Source of the DNA: Moritella sp. JT01
GTDB lineage: Bacteria > Pseudomonadota > Gammaproteobacteria > Enterobacterales > Moritellaceae
DNA: 64,000 nucleotides
NCBI RefSeq assembly: GCF_001574435.1
Contig: NZ_LOCN01000022.1
Coordinates: forward strand, 1-64,000
Reading direction: 5' to 3'
Shown: positions 18,389-35,364 of the stretch, in pieces
Position numbering within the stretch: the stretch's first letter is position 1
Layout: each line of letters opens with the position of its first letter
Program-made: the position numbers and the translations under genes
Notes under the pieces: model-generated
What the model saw: only the letters and a program-made list of their open reading frames with translations
Told to the model about the DNA's origin: nothing
The model's database searches: none

Positions 18389-19315
18389 ATGAATACAAAA
18401 CTCGTCGCCACATTATTATTTGCATCTGTATGTTTGATCTGGGGTACAACCTGGATGGCTATGGAAATTGCAGTTCATTCAATTCCACCGATCACTGCAA
18501 CTGGATTACGTTTTGCATTGGCTGCACCGCTATTAATTTTAGCTGCTCGCAAGCTCAATATTCCGCTGATGTTCCCAAAAGGTAAAAATCTTGAATTTGC
18601 GTTAATCAGCGTGTTTTATTTTGCAGCACCATTTACCTTAATGATTTTTGGTGAGCAATATATTTCGTCAGGCTTAGCATCCATTATTTTTGCCACTATG
18701 CCGGTTGTAGTATTAGCGTTCGCCGTATTAGTACATCGCCAAAAAGTACACATTCACCAAGTAGCAGGTCTCGCCATTGCTCTGTTTAGCTTAATTACAA
18801 TTATTAGTAATGAGATGGGTGTGAGTGCAAATGGCAGCCTAATCGGTGTTGGTGCATTAGTGCTAGCCGTATTAATGCACGCGACGATTTATACCAGTGT
18901 CCAAACGCGTTGTCAGGGTATTCACGTACTGACTTACAATGCACTACCGTGTCTGGTTGCTGCAGTACTATTATTGACTGTTGGTGCATTCACAGAACAA
19001 CCTGACTTTAGCACATTCACATCAACATCTTGGTTATCGGTTATTTATCTTGGTGTTATTGCAGGTATTGGCGGCATCATGGCTTACTTCCAATTAAATA
19101 AAGTGGCTAGTCCGTTTCAAGCATCAATCTGTTTTCTGGTGTTCCCCGTTATCGCGCTTGGCCTAGACAGTGCAATCAATGGCAGAACAATTAGCCACGA
19201 ATCATTAATCATGATGGTAATACTAACTGCAGGTGTTTTATTGTGTAAATTACCGATTGAATTAATCAGTAAACGTTTCACAAAAATCACCTCTAAAGTA
19301 GAGAAATCGTCATAA
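18389..19315 (+). CDS. EamA/DMT-family exporter
   Basis: This 308-residue protein has two EamA repeats and about ten membrane helices. The N-terminus SVCLIWGTTWMAMEIAVHSI carries the typical WGTTW signature, and the FGEQYISSGLASIIFATMPV segment is characteristic of the family. It probably exports an amino acid or related metabolite. The divergent Lrp-type gene is its likely regulator, with the shared 18270-18388 region holding both promoters. It is only distantly like the other EamA gene in the window (11443-12348), so they are not recent duplicates. Confidence 0.88.
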   Translation: MNTKLVATLLFASVCLIWGTTWMAMEIAVHSIPPITATGLRFALAAPLLILAARKLNIPLMFPKGKNLEFALISVFYFAAPFTLMIFGEQYISSGLASIIFATMPVVVLAFAVLVHRQKVHIHQVAGLAIALFSLITIISNEMGVSANGSLIGVGALVLAVLMHATIYTSVQTRCQGIHVLTYNALPCLVAAVLLLTVGAFTEQPDFSTFTSTSWLSVIYLGVIAGIGGIMAYFQLNKVASPFQASICFLVFPVIALGLDSAINGRTISHESLIMMVILTAGVLLCKLPIELISKRFTKITSKVEKSS

Positions 19316-19336
19316 TTCATGACCGATTTTATAATA

Positions 19337-19369
19337 TAGGCTGCGTTCGCGTTATGCGATAGCAGCCTA
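19337..19369. terminator. Hairpin between convergent exporter and thiH genes
   Basis: TAGGCTGC (19337-19344) pairs with GCAGCCTA (19362-19369), and TCGC/GCGA pair inside the loop. It lies in the 60-base gap between two convergent genes, 7 bases from the thiH stop and 21 bases from the exporter stop. It probably serves both directions, though neither side has a strong T-run. Confidence 0.5.
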
Positions 19370-19375
19370 CTTGCA

Positions 19376-20497
19376 TTATTTCAGTGCCGTTAACGACCTA
19401 TCCCAATCTTTCCAAACCACTTCTAAGCCCATGGTTTTGACTAGTTCGGCCATTTCACTTGGTGAACGGTCATCATCAATTTCAAACTGCTCTAACGCTT
19501 TCTCTGTATCGTCAGAATAACCTCCGGGTTGGGTTTTCGAACCCGCACTGATAGTTGTTATGCCCAAGGGAATAACATTGTCACGAAAATGCTCGGACTC
19601 TCGAGTCGATAACGATAATTCCACATCCGGATTAAACAATCGATAAGCACAAATCAACTGTACTAATTGGCGATCATTCATAATCGACTTCGGCTGAAAT
19701 GCACCTTCACATGGTCTTAAACGTGGGAACGAAATTGAATACTTGGTTTGCCAATAACGTTTTTGCAAATAATCTAAATGCGCAGCAACATGGAAACAGT
19801 CGGTACGCCATTCATCCAAGCCAATTAATGCACCTAGCCCCATTTTATGAATACCAGCTTTGCCTAACCTGTCTGGGGTTTCAATTCGATACTTAAAATC
19901 AGACTTCTTACCTTTGATATGGTGCTCGGCATACGTCCGGGGATGATAGGTTTCTTGATACACTAATACTGAATCTAACCCCAATTCTTTTAGTTCTTCA
20001 TAATCGGCTTGTTCTAGCGGCTGCACTTCCAGAGATAAATGCGAGAACTGCGATTTCAATTCATTAAATACCTGACGAAAATACGGCATACCCACTTTAC
20101 GTTCCGACTCACCTGCCACTAATAACAAATGATCAAAACCCATTTTTTTAATCGCTCGCGCTTCACTGTTTAACTGCTTCATATCCAGCGTGGTACGACG
20201 AATTTTGTTATGCATCGAAAAACCACAATAGGTACAAATATTAGAGCACATATTAGAAAGGTATAACGGTACATAGAATTGGATGGTATTACCAAAACGT
20301 TGTCGTGTTAACTGTACACTACGCTGTGCCATCTGCTCTAAATAAGGTTCTGCCGCAGGTGAAATTAAGGCTTGAAAGTCATCCAGATCGAGTCGAGACT
20401 TCGATAATGCCCGTTCAACATCCGCCGCCGTTTTGGCATAAATGGATAAGCGAATATCATCCCAATCTAATTTTTGTAATTGCTCGTAAAAGCTCAT
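19376..20497 (-). CDS. thiH: 2-iminoacetate synthase ThiH
   Basis: This radical SAM enzyme cleaves tyrosine to dehydroglycine (2-iminoacetate) and p-cresol, supplying the glycine-derived part of the thiazole ring under anaerobic-type metabolism. At 373 residues it matches E. coli ThiH (377). The [4Fe-4S] motif CxxxCxxC is in CSNICTYCGFS (~88-98). It is the last gene of the thiC-thiE-thiF-thiS-thiG-thiH operon, 23 bases after thiG. Having ThiH rather than ThiO is typical of facultative anaerobes. Confidence 0.97.
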   Translation of the reverse strand: MSFYEQLQKLDWDDIRLSIYAKTAADVERALSKSRLDLDDFQALISPAAEPYLEQMAQRSVQLTRQRFGNTIQFYVPLYLSNMCSNICTYCGFSMHNKIRRTTLDMKQLNSEARAIKKMGFDHLLLVAGESERKVGMPYFRQVFNELKSQFSHLSLEVQPLEQADYEELKELGLDSVLVYQETYHPRTYAEHHIKGKKSDFKYRIETPDRLGKAGIHKMGLGALIGLDEWRTDCFHVAAHLDYLQKRYWQTKYSISFPRLRPCEGAFQPKSIMNDRQLVQLICAYRLFNPDVELSLSTRESEHFRDNVIPLGITTISAGSKTQPGGYSDDTEKALEQFEIDDDRSPSEMAELVKTMGLEVVWKDWDRSLTALK

Positions 20498-20520
20498 ATT
20501 TAATCCTTAAGTTGGCGTTA

Positions 20521-21330
20521 TTACAGATCTAAAAATGCCGTTAATGGACTAGAAGCAACTGCAGTCTGTGCTTGGGTACCTAACCCAGCTAAATAAGCTT
20601 GGCGACCGGCTTGCACAGCTAACGCAAATGCTTGACTCATTGCCACTGGATCTTTAGCCACCGCAATCGCAGTATTAACCAGTACCGCATCCGCGCCCAT
20701 TTCCATGGCTAACGCCGCATGTGATGGCGCGCCAATACCGGCATCAACAATCACAGGGACTGTCGACTGCTCAATAATAATCTCTAAGAACTCTGCAGTA
20801 CGAATACCTTTGTTTGAACCAATCGGCGCACCTAACGGCATAACTGCAGCAGTACCCACAGCTTCCAGACGTTTACACAATACCGGGTCGGCATGAATGT
20901 ATGGCAACACATGGAAACCATCACGCGCTAACAGTTCTGTGGCCTTTAAGGTTTCAATTGGATCAGGTAATAAATATTTTGGGTCAGGATGAATTTCTAA
21001 TTTAATCCAATTGGTTTGCAATGCTTCACGTGCTAATTGCGCAGCATATACCGCTTCTTTGGCATTACGCGCACCAGACGTATTTGGTAATAAGTTCATG
21101 CCTGCTGCAATCAAAGGCTTAAGAATATCATCATCTTGATTAGCTAAATCAATGCGTTTTAATGCCATAGTCACTAACTGGGATTGAGATGCAATCAAGG
21201 CAGCAGCCATTATTTTTTGATCGCTAAATTTCCCTGTTCCGGTAAACAATCGTGATGAAAAGGTTTTATCGGCAATAACCAGTTCATCGTTTGGTAATAT
21301 GAATGCTGGGTTTAAAGTTGTTACTGACAT
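20521..21330 (-). CDS. thiG: Thiazole synthase ThiG
   Basis: ThiG forms the thiazole phosphate ring from deoxyxylulose phosphate, ThiS thiocarboxylate and iminoacetate. The 269-residue TIM-barrel protein shows [12 protein letters not shown] near the N-terminus, the [14 protein letters not shown] loop, [16 protein letters not shown], and the phosphate-binding [24 protein letters not shown]. Its ATG directly abuts the thiS stop, and its ribosome binding site AGGAGG is made by the last sense codons of thiS. About 10 residues at the N-terminus are extra relative to E. coli. Confidence 0.97.
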   Translation of the reverse strand: MSVTTLNPAFILPNDELVIADKTFSSRLFTGTGKFSDQKIMAAALIASQSQLVTMALKRIDLANQDDDILKPLIAAGMNLLPNTSGARNAKEAVYAAQLAREALQTNWIKLEIHPDPKYLLPDPIETLKATELLARDGFHVLPYIHADPVLCKRLEAVGTAAVMPLGAPIGSNKGIRTAEFLEIIIEQSTVPVIVDAGIGAPSHAALAMEMGADAVLVNTAIAVAKDPVAMSQAFALAVQAGRQAYLAGLGTQAQTAVASSPLTAFLDL

Positions 21331-21528
21331 TTAGCCTCCTGCAATAGCTTGAAATAAAGTCACTCGATCATTTTCTGACAATTGAAAATCATCCCATTTT
21401 TGACGTGTAATAATGGCTTGGTTCACCGCTACTGCAATGCCTTTTCCCGGCTGTTCTAATACCGTCAATAATGACGTAATAGTCGTCACCGCTAGGTTCT
21501 TTATTTCATCGTTAATGATTAATTTCAT
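21331..21528 (-). CDS. thiS: Sulfur carrier protein ThiS
   Basis: This 65-residue ubiquitin-fold sulfur carrier ends in the required Gly-Gly (LFQAIAGG), which ThiF adenylates before thiocarboxylation. Family length is about 66. The stop codon TAA is followed at once by the thiG ATG, giving tight translational coupling. It starts 102 bases after thiF, the largest gap in the operon. That spacer (21529-21630) holds a possible AGGAAGAG ribosome site and otherwise nothing I can name. Confidence 0.95.
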   Translation of the reverse strand: MKLIINDEIKNLAVTTITSLLTVLEQPGKGIAVAVNQAIITRQKWDDFQLSENDRVTLFQAIAGG

Positions 21529-21630
21529 CTTCTCTTCCTGTCCCTCACATCCAAATATTCAGCAATGAGGTTATTTAATTAACTACTTAGTTTTACTATT
21601 TATATTCAGCACTTATATTTCATATTGGTA

Positions 21631-22401
21631 TTAGCGACCTGCACACACAGAGCAGTCGGGATCTTTCATGACTGAGAGGTGCTGCCATTGCAAGGTTTTA
21701 CCATCAAAACGCATTAACCGATTTAGTGAAGACAGCGGCATGCCGGTTAAATATTTAATCGCTTCCAATGCTTGCAAAGAACCAATAACCCCGACCAACG
21801 GCCCAAGCACACCCGAAGTACTGCAATTATTGACTTCCACTGTATCTTCAAAAGGATATAAACAGTGGTAACATGCCGAATCAGCTTGTTGGGCGTTAAA
21901 CGAGATCAGTTGCCCTTCCATGCGAATACCCGCCCCGATTATTAACGGTAGTTTCTGGGTCACACAGATCTTGTTTATCGCTTGCCTGGTCGGCATGTTA
22001 TCGCTGCAATCAATCACTAAATCAATTTGGGCAAGCATATCTGCCATTTGATTACTCGCACTATCGAGGGTTACTCGCTGTGCGATTGCCGTGACACTTA
22101 TATGTGGATTAAGCTGTACTAACGAGGCTTTTGCCGCGCTAACTTTAGTTTGCTTTAACTGCTGTTGAGTGAAAATGATTTGCCGTTGCAGATTACTTAA
22201 CTCAACATGATCATCATCCGCTAAGTATAAATGGCCAACACCAGCAGAAGCCAAATACAGAGCAACAGGCGCACCAAGGCCACCCACACCGACAATCAAT
22301 ACGTTGGCATTGCGCAATGCTAATTGTCCCTGTTCGCCGACGTCACCAAGCAGTAAGTGCGCGCTATAACGCATATATTCCTGATCACTTAATGCTGTCA
22401 T
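21631..22401 (-). CDS. thiF: ThiS adenylyltransferase ThiF
   Basis: This E1-like enzyme adenylates the C-terminus of ThiS using ATP. At 256 residues it matches E. coli ThiF (251). The nucleotide-binding loop VLIVGVGGLGAPVALYLASAG starts near residue 34, and DDDHVELSNLQRQI follows. Zinc-binding Cys pairs are visible as ACYHC (~180) and DCSVC at the C-terminus. It lies between the thiE fusion gene (15 bases upstream) and thiS in the operon. Confidence 0.95.
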   Translation of the reverse strand: MTALSDQEYMRYSAHLLLGDVGEQGQLALRNANVLIVGVGGLGAPVALYLASAGVGHLYLADDDHVELSNLQRQIIFTQQQLKQTKVSAAKASLVQLNPHISVTAIAQRVTLDSASNQMADMLAQIDLVIDCSDNMPTRQAINKICVTQKLPLIIGAGIRMEGQLISFNAQQADSACYHCLYPFEDTVEVNNCSTSGVLGPLVGVIGSLQALEAIKYLTGMPLSSLNRLMRFDGKTLQWQHLSVMKDPDCSVCAGR

Positions 22402-22416
22402 AATAGTCCCGTCATA

Positions 22417-23892
22417 TTAATCATTCACACATACTAAGGGTGATTGCGGTTCAACGATCGCCAATAACTCTGCAATGGCTTGCTTATAGTCGTCAGCGCG
22501 AGTGATCGCAGTGACAACGGCGACACTCCCCACACCTGTCGCTGCCACTTGCGGTGCTCGCTTTATGCTAATACCGCCAATTGCAACTAAAGGATAGTCT
22601 TGCATTAAATCAGCATAACGCTGTAAACGCTGTAATCCCTGCGGTTTTGATGGCATGTCCTTGGTCACAGTCGGATAGATATGACCAAGGGCGATATAAC
22701 TCGGTTTTATTTGATGAGCACGTAATATTTCATAATAACCGTGTGTGCTTAAACCCAGTTTTAAACCGGCTGTTTTTATCGCCACAAAATCGGCAATCAG
22801 CATGTCTTCTTGACCTAAATGCACACCATAAGCACCATGCTCAATCGCTAATTGCCAGTAATCATTGATAAATAAGCGCGCTTGATATTGACGGCCTAAT
22901 GCCACAGCAGCTTTAATATCATCAACCACTTCAGCTGGTGTTTTATCTTTAATACGTAATTGCAGGGTTTTAACCCCTTGTTGTAATACTTTCTCTAACC
23001 ATTCGACCGTATCCACCACCGGATACAGTCCAAGGCGATTGGTATCACAAGGTGCAAAGTCATAAGCTAATTGCATTTGCAGTGCTAAGCCAAGCTGATC
23101 GCCTAATCCCGTATTCGGTAATACGACCTGTGGGAAATCACTGCGATCGGTAGGCCAAGCTTCATAAGTTTGGTTCAAGTAGGCTCTGGCTACCACTAAT
23201 GCATCATCCACCGGATAATCTTGGGCGATCACGGCTGCCAATGCCGAAGAAAAAATACCACTGTTTTCATCTTTGCTTCGTGGCGTTAATGTCGCGCCTG
23301 GTGACGATAATAAAATTTCACGTTGCGCATCAATATAAACGTCGAGGACGATAGATTGCTGCTTATCATCATGATGACAATTAACAGTAATCGCTTTAGC
23401 ACAAACACCTTTGACACCAAAATTCAGTAGTGTGTTGATCGCTTTTTTCGTCGCACTGAATAACACAGCAGCATCTGTTCCGCCTTGCTCTTGCGGTAAG
23501 ATCAATACATCCACGATTGGTAATAAGCGTATTTTAATCACATTTATTAGCACTGTGTCTGCCGATTCAGCCTTTGCCATATCAGATAATGAAATTGATA
23601 ACGGCTCATAGATAACACTGAGTTCTGGATGTCGTTGCTTATATGCTTGTAAAAAATCAGCTAAGATCTCTACATGCGAAGTTGTCGCTATCACACTTAT
23701 TTTAATGGCAGATGCCACTGGTGCGGCAGTCAATACCGCTAGCTCAGCAGAAAAATCCGCATCGGATAATAGCCTCGTCGATACATGATAACCACGTCCA
23801 CCCAACGCATTAATCGTATTAATATCGGTTTTAGTCGCAGCATTATCGCGAGCATCGAGGCTCGCGATAGTCCAAATAATGGCTTGAGTCAT
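22417..23892 (-). CDS. thiE: Fusion of a degenerate ThiD-like domain with thiamin phosphate synthase ThiE
   Basis: This 491-residue protein has two parts. Residues ~287-485 are a ThiE domain joining HMP-PP and thiazole phosphate, with [34 protein letters not shown] and VAIGGIS intact. Residues ~4-275 follow the fold of ThiD (HMP-P kinase) but lack its active site. The ThiD segment GTDPSGGAGIQADLKT is replaced by [16 protein letters not shown] (residues 11-26), and the GTGC nucleotide/catalytic loop is replaced by ENSGIF (209-214). The N-terminal half is therefore probably not a kinase, and a true ThiD should exist elsewhere. I start at ATG 23892, 7 bases after thiC. Similar fusions are annotated as ThiDE in Shewanella. 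Confidence 0.9.
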   Translation of the reverse strand: MTQAIIWTIASLDARDNAATKTDINTINALGGRGYHVSTRLLSDADFSAELAVLTAAPVASAIKISVIATTSHVEILADFLQAYKQRHPELSVIYEPLSISLSDMAKAESADTVLINVIKIRLLPIVDVLILPQEQGGTDAAVLFSATKKAINTLLNFGVKGVCAKAITVNCHHDDKQQSIVLDVYIDAQREILLSSPGATLTPRSKDENSGIFSSALAAVIAQDYPVDDALVVARAYLNQTYEAWPTDRSDFPQVVLPNTGLGDQLGLALQMQLAYDFAPCDTNRLGLYPVVDTVEWLEKVLQQGVKTLQLRIKDKTPAEVVDDIKAAVALGRQYQARLFINDYWQLAIEHGAYGVHLGQEDMLIADFVAIKTAGLKLGLSTHGYYEILRAHQIKPSYIALGHIYPTVTKDMPSKPQGLQRLQRYADLMQDYPLVAIGGISIKRAPQVAATGVGSVAVVTAITRADDYKQAIAELLAIVEPQSPLVCVND

Positions 23893-23899
23893 TACGTTA

Positions 23900-25924
<2,025 letters not shown>

Positions 25925-26054
25925 CTAATAAGATGATTGCTTGTCGTTGAGTATGGAGAGTAGTGATATAGATATATTGATCGTAGATGTAATAGTAAGC
26001 GGCCTGATATCCCTATGGCTAACTTACAATGACACGAATAATATTCGTATTAAT

Positions 26055-26147
26055 CACTCTTGTTTCCTCACGCAGGTATTAGCCTGATCAGGTTCCACGG
26101 ATCCCATTATTAAATGGTCTCAGCCCTAAAGCACTCCGACAAGATGT
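26055..26147 (-). promoter_or_regulatory. TPP riboswitch (THI element) upstream of thiC
   Basis: On the minus strand the conserved TPP aptamer core is clear: GGGCTGAGA, then ATCCGTGGAACCTGATCAGG, then CTAATACCTGCGTGAGGAAACAAG, closed by CTTGT/ACAAG pairing. Thiamin pyrophosphate binding would repress the whole thiC-E-F-S-G-H operon. Between the aptamer and thiC (25919-26054) there is a small hairpin (ACGAATATTATTCGT) but no strong terminator with a T-run. Control may therefore be at translation of thiC, which is inference. Promoter hexamers were not identified with confidence. Confidence 0.96.
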
Positions 26148-26184
26148 ACCGAAGTATAGACTGGTATGGCGTTAAAAAACAAGC

Positions 26185-26212
26185 AAAAAAAAAGCGCCCT
26201 ATAAAAGGGCGC
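26185..26212 (-). terminator. Rho-independent terminator of the rpoBC operon
   Basis: On the minus strand a 7-base GC-rich stem (GCGCCCT / AGGGCGC), extended by GG and a 5-base loop, is followed by nine T residues. It lies 85 bases past the rpoC stop and upstream of the TPP leader, so it separates the RNA polymerase operon from the thiamin operon. Confidence 0.93.
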
Positions 26213-26296
26213 CTTTACTATCTAATAACGGTGAGTAAGTGAATCAGTGGGCCTGTCATCACTTACACACGACTTTAATTGCATTCAGCAAATCAA

Positions 26297-30580
<4,284 letters not shown>

Positions 30581-30611
30581 GTTTTTCTCCACTGGGAGTG
30601 AAAACTACGCA

Positions 30612-30638
30612 GCCTCAACTCACAGAGTGAGTCGAGGC
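30612..30638 (-). other. Strong stem-loop between rpoB and rpoC
   Basis: On the minus strand GCCTCGACTCAC pairs with GTGAGTTGAGGC (one G-U pair) around a TCT loop. No T-run follows. It lies 43 bases after the rpoB stop and 32 bases before the rpoC start. It could be an RNase cleavage site or a structure affecting rpoC translation. Confidence 0.75.
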
Positions 30639-30680
30639 GCAATGCTAATTCAAAAGTTTGAATAATCTCTTAATAAGAGC

Positions 30681-33600
30681 TTATTTCTTACCTTTGTTTT
30701 CATCTAGTTCGATGTTGATACCCAATGAGCGGATCTCTTTCAACAATACGTTGAATGATTCAGGCATACCTGGGTCCATACGATGATCGCCGTCTACGAT
30801 GTTTTTATACATCTTAGTACGACCGTTCACGTCATCAGACTTAACAGTTAGCATCTCTTGTAGAGTATATGCTGCACCGTATGCTTCCAGAGCCCATACT
30901 TCCATCTCACCGAAACGCTGACCACCGAACTGAGCTTTACCACCCAGCGGCTGCTGAGTAACTAGGCTGTAAGAACCGGTAGAACGTGCATGCATCTTGT
31001 CATCAACCAAGTGATTCAGTTTCAGCATATACATGTAACCAACGGTAACTGGACGTTCGAATACATCACCAGTACGGCCATCAAATAACTCTAATTGACC
31101 TGATTCTGGTAAATCAGCCAATCTAAGCATTTCTTTGATTTCAGCTTCAGCTGCACCATCAAACGCAGGCGTTGCCATTGGCAGACCTTTACGTAAGTTG
31201 TGCGCAAGAACACGAACCTGCTCGTCAGAGTAAGTTGATAAATCAACTTTCTGATGCGTATCACCGATGTCGTATGCTTTTTGCATAAATTCACGGATCT
31301 TAGCAAGATCTTGTTGTTCTTTGATCATGTTATCGATTTTAGTACCGATACCACGAGCAGCAAGGCCCAAGTGAACTTCAAGTACCTGACCGATGTTCAT
31401 ACGCGATGGTACACCCAGCGGGTTAAGTACGATATCAACTGGCTCACCAAACTTATCGTGTGGCATGTCTTCAATAGGAACGATTGTTGAGATCACACCT
31501 TTGTTACCATGACGACCAGCCATCTTATCACCCGGTTGGATACGACGTTTAACAGCTAGGTATACTTTAACAATCTTAAGTACACCCGGTGCTAGGTCAT
31601 CACCTTGGGTAATTTTACGGCGTTTGATATCAAACTTAGAATCAAAGTCAGCGCGTAGCTCATCGTGTTGCTTAGCTAGGCCTTCTAATTGAGTCTGCTG
31701 TTCTTCATCAGTAAGCACGATTTCAAACCATTGTCCGCGAGAAACAGCATTAAGTTGCTCTTCTGTTTTGCCAGCAGCTAATAGTAAGTTCTTAACGCGA
31801 CCGAATAAGCTTTCTTCGAAGATAGATAATTCTTCAGTTAAGTCTTTTTTCGCTTCACGCAGTTGCATCTGCTCGATGTCTTGTGCACGTTTATCTTTAT
31901 CTACGCCATCACGGGTAAATACTTGCACGTCAATTACAGTACCGTAAACAGAGTTAGGTACACGTAATGAACTGTCTTTCACATCTGATGCTTTTTCACC
32001 GAAGATAGCTCGTAGAAGCTTTTCTTCAGGCGTTAATTGTGTTTCACCTTTAGGGGTTACTTTACCTACCAGGATATCACCCGGCTTAACTTCAGCACCA
32101 ACGTAAACGATACCAGACTCATCTAGCTTAGATAATGCGCTTTCACCCACGTTAGGGATATCCGCAGTAATCTCTTCGCTACCAAGTTTCGTATCACGCG
32201 CAATCGATGATAATTCTTGAATGTGGATTGTCGTTAGACGATCTTCTTTTACAACACGTTCAGATACAAGAATTGAATCTTCGAAGTTGTAACCATTCCA
32301 AGGCATGAATGCGATACGCATGTTTTGGCCAAGTGCTAATTCACCTAGGTCTGTTGAAGGACCGTCAGCAAGCACGTCACCTTTAACCACAGCTTCACCA
32401 GTTAATACTGTTGGGCGTTGGTTAATACATGTGTTTTGGTTCGAACGTGTGTACTTAGTTAGCGTGTAGATATCAATACCCGCTTCACCTGGTACAAGTT
32501 CATCTTCGTTAACTTTAACGATGATACGACTTGCATCAGCATAGTCGATTGAACCGCCACGTAGCGCAACAACAGTTACACCAGAATCGATTGCTACCGC
32601 GCGTTCAATACCAGTACCTACTAATGGCTTATCAGCGTTTAGTGTTGGTACTGCTTGACGTTGCATATTCGCACCCATCAATGCACGGTTAGCATCATCG
32701 TGTTCTAGGAACGGAATTAGCGATGCCGCCACAGAAATAATTTGCTGTGGAGATACGTCCATATACTGAATTTGGTCCGCTGACATAAAGGTTGTTTCAC
32801 CTTTGTGACGACATGGAATAAATTCATCTTGTAACATACCATTTGTATCGATAGTTGCGTTAGCCTGTGCTACTGCATACAGACCTTCTTCGATAGCAGA
32901 AAGGTATTGAACGTCATTAGTGACTTTGCCGTTGATTACTTTACGGAATGGTGTTTCTAAGAAACCATAATCGTTAGTACGGGCAAATACAGCTAGCGAG
33001 TTAATTAGACCAATGTTTGGTCCCTCTGGAGTCTCAATCGGACATAAACGACCGTAGTGAGTTGGATGTACGTCACGTACCTCAAAACCAGCACGTTCAC
33101 GTGTTAGACCACCAGGCCCTAATGCAGAAATACGACGTTTGTGCGTCACTTCTGACAATGGGTTATTTTGATCCATGAACTGAGACAGTTGTGATGAACC
33201 AAAAAACTCTTTAATCGCAGCTGAAATCGGCTTAGCATTGATTAAATCTTGTGGCATTACTGCATCAAGATCACCAAGACTTAGGCGTTCACGAACAGCA
33301 CGCTCTACACGAACTAAACCAACACGGAATTGGTTTTCTGCCATTTCGCCAACTGAACGAATACGACGGTTGCCAAGGTGATCGATATCATCAACTTCGC
33401 CTTTACCATTACGGATATTAATCAAAGTTTTCATTACTTCAACAATATCAGCTTTGTTCAGGATGCCTGAGCCAGTATCTTCTTCGCGGCCAATACGGCG
33501 GTTGAACTTCATACGACCTACAGTAGATAGGTCATAGCGTTCTTCTGCGAAGAATAGATTATTAAATAGACCTTCTGCCGCTTCACGCGTTGGTGGTTCA

Positions 33601-34718
33601 CTAGGACGCATCATGCGGTAGATTTCAACTAACGCTTCAAGTTTGTTAGTAGTTGAGTCAACACGTAATGTGTCAGACATGTAACTACCTACATCAAGGT
33701 CGTTCGTATAAAGAACATCAATGATCTTGATACCAGCTTGAGACAATTCAGCCACAGATTCTAGTGTTAGTTCAGCATTCGCTGCAACAATCACTTCGCC
33801 TGTTTCTTCATTGATGTAATCTTTAGAGGCTACTTTACCAGCGATATACTCTAATGGTACTTCGATCTCTGTTACGCCGTCTTTTTCAAATTTCTTGATA
33901 TGACGAGCAGTAACACGACGACCATTTTCAACGTATACTTCACCGTTAGCAACGATGTCAAATACCGCAGTTTCGCCACGTAGACGCTCTGGCTCTAGTT
34001 CCATCAATAACTTGCCATCTTTAACTTCAAAACGTGTAGTATCGAAGAAGATTGCTAAGATTTCTTCCGTCGTGAACTCAAGTGCACGAAGAATAATTGA
34101 TGATGGTAATTTACGACGACGGTCAATACGAACGAATAAGCAATCTTTCGGATCGAATTCAAAGTCTAACCATGAACCACGGTAAGGAATAACGCGTGCG
34201 TTATATAGTACTTTACCTGATGAATGAGTTTTACCTTTGTCGTGATCGAAGAATACACCTGGACTACGGTGTAACTGAGATACGATAACACGCTCTGTAC
34301 CATTGATAACAAAAGTACCAGTTTCAGTCATTAATGGGATTTCGCCCATGTAGACTTCTTGTTCTTTGATATCTTTAATAGTACCTGCTGGTGCATCACG
34401 ATCGTATAATACAAGACGTAATTTAACACGCAGCGGTGCAGAATAAGTAATGCCTCGGGTTTGACATTCTTTAACTTCAAATACAGATTCACCTAAACGG
34501 TACGATACATATTGAAGTTCAGAAGTTCCAGAGTAACTTTTAATAGGGAACACGCTACGGAATGCTGCTTCCAGGCCGTATTCACCTGTGTGATCCATTT
34601 CTAAAAACTTTTTAAAAGAGCTCGTTTGGATAGCCAACATTTGCGGCTTAGCCACAACTGGTGCACTTTTACCAAAGTCTTTACGGATACGTTTTTTTTC
34701 GGTATTAGAGTAAACCAT
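30681..34718 (-). CDS. rpoB: RNA polymerase beta subunit
   Basis: This is the beta subunit of RNA polymerase, at 1345 residues close to E. coli (1342). The N-terminus [16 protein letters not shown] matches the family. The rifampicin pocket [16 protein letters not shown] followed by [13 protein letters not shown] is wild type, including the serine equivalent to E. coli S531, so the sequence predicts rifampicin sensitivity. It follows rplL after 233 bases that contain an attenuator hairpin. Confidence 0.98.
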   Translation of the reverse strand: MVYSNTEKKRIRKDFGKSAPVVAKPQMLAIQTSSFKKFLEMDHTGEYGLEAAFRSVFPIKSYSGTSELQYVSYRLGESVFEVKECQTRGITYSAPLRVKLRLVLYDRDAPAGTIKDIKEQEVYMGEIPLMTETGTFVINGTERVIVSQLHRSPGVFFDHDKGKTHSSGKVLYNARVIPYRGSWLDFEFDPKDCLFVRIDRRRKLPSSIILRALEFTTEEILAIFFDTTRFEVKDGKLLMELEPERLRGETAVFDIVANGEVYVENGRRVTARHIKKFEKDGVTEIEVPLEYIAGKVASKDYINEETGEVIVAANAELTLESVAELSQAGIKIIDVLYTNDLDVGSYMSDTLRVDSTTNKLEALVEIYRMMRPSEPPTREAAEGLFNNLFFAEERYDLSTVGRMKFNRRIGREEDTGSGILNKADIVEVMKTLINIRNGKGEVDDIDHLGNRRIRSVGEMAENQFRVGLVRVERAVRERLSLGDLDAVMPQDLINAKPISAAIKEFFGSSQLSQFMDQNNPLSEVTHKRRISALGPGGLTRERAGFEVRDVHPTHYGRLCPIETPEGPNIGLINSLAVFARTNDYGFLETPFRKVINGKVTNDVQYLSAIEEGLYAVAQANATIDTNGMLQDEFIPCRHKGETTFMSADQIQYMDVSPQQIISVAASLIPFLEHDDANRALMGANMQRQAVPTLNADKPLVGTGIERAVAIDSGVTVVALRGGSIDYADASRIIVKVNEDELVPGEAGIDIYTLTKYTRSNQNTCINQRPTVLTGEAVVKGDVLADGPSTDLGELALGQNMRIAFMPWNGYNFEDSILVSERVVKEDRLTTIHIQELSSIARDTKLGSEEITADIPNVGESALSKLDESGIVYVGAEVKPGDILVGKVTPKGETQLTPEEKLLRAIFGEKASDVKDSSLRVPNSVYGTVIDVQVFTRDGVDKDKRAQDIEQMQLREAKKDLTEELSIFEESLFGRVKNLLLAAGKTEEQLNAVSRGQWFEIVLTDEEQQTQLEGLAKQHDELRADFDSKFDIKRRKITQGDDLAPGVLKIVKVYLAVKRRIQPGDKMAGRHGNKGVISTIVPIEDMPHDKFGEPVDIVLNPLGVPSRMNIGQVLEVHLGLAARGIGTKIDNMIKEQQDLAKIREFMQKAYDIGDTHQKVDLSTYSDEQVRVLAHNLRKGLPMATPAFDGAAEAEIKEMLRLADLPESGQLELFDGRTGDVFERPVTVGYMYMLKLNHLVDDKMHARSTGSYSLVTQQPLGGKAQFGGQRFGEMEVWALEAYGAAYTLQEMLTVKSDDVNGRTKMYKNIVDGDHRMDPGMPESFNVLLKEIRSLGINIELDENKGKK

Positions 34719-34883
34719 TTGGTTCCTCAGCTCGCTGATAAGTGACCCACTCTGCCCTGAATAAGGACAGCTCTAACAACATCATTATATGTTTTTTATC
34801 CTGTCTCGACCAAATGAATTGGGCTAAACAGTGCGCAGAATTTTGGTTGAAATGATGTGAAATTTCCAAACATCCTATAGCGC

Positions 34884-34914
34884 AAAAAGGCCGGCGATTA
34901 AAGAATCACCAGCC
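34884..34914 (-). terminator. Attenuator between rplL and rpoB
   Basis: On the minus strand an 11-base stem (GGCTGGTGATT / AATCGCCGGCC, two G-U pairs) with a CTTT loop is followed by TTTTTGCG. It starts 38 bases past the rplL stop. E. coli has a partial terminator at the same place that lowers rpoBC expression relative to the ribosomal proteins, so the same role is inferred. The rest of the gap to rpoB (34719-34883) shows no gene. Confidence 0.88.
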
Positions 34915-34951
34915 AATGCCTTATGAGGGCAATAATCTATTTAAGAATAGA

Positions 34952-35317
34952 CTATTTGATCTCAACAGTACAACCAGCTTCTTCTAGAACTTTCTTAAGT
35001 TCTTCAGCTTCAGCTTTTTCTACAGCTTCTTTAACAGCTACAGGTGCAGATTCAACAACACCTTTAGCTTCTTTAAGACCTAGGCCTGTAGCAGCACGAA
35101 CAGCTTTAATAGCTTTAACTTTGTTTTCGCCGAAAGAAGCAAGAATTACGTCGAATTCTGTTTGCTCTTCTTCAGCAGCAGCAGCAGCGCCGCCAGCAAC
35201 AACTGCAGCTGCAGCTGATACGCCGAATTTTTCTTCCATTGCTTCGATTAATTCAACAACTTCCATAACAGAAAGTTCAGCAATTGCGTCGATGATTTGG
35301 TCTTTAGTGATAGACAT
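34952..35317 (-). CDS. rplL: 50S ribosomal protein L7/L12
   Basis: This 121-residue acidic stalk protein recruits translation factors to the ribosome. The N-terminal dimerisation part ([21 protein letters not shown]) is followed by an Ala-rich hinge (~35-50) and the globular domain with [17 protein letters not shown]-type sequence (here [20 protein letters not shown]). It lies 47 bases after rplJ in the standard rplJL order. Codons are strongly biased, as expected for a highly expressed gene. Confidence 0.98.
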   Translation of the reverse strand: MSITKDQIIDAIAELSVMEVVELIEAMEEKFGVSAAAAVVAGGAAAAAEEEQTEFDVILASFGENKVKAIKAVRAATGLGLKEAKGVVESAPVAVKEAVEKAEAEELKKVLEEAGCTVEIK

Positions 35318-35364
35318 GTGTCATTCCTAATATATTAAAATTTATTTTAGACAAAGCGGCTAAA

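Noticed and set aside
34923-35330. 135-codon open frame on the plus strand across rplL
   Set aside because: It is the antisense of rplL. The Ala/Ser-rich product mirrors the biased codons of the ribosomal gene and has no ribosome site of its own.
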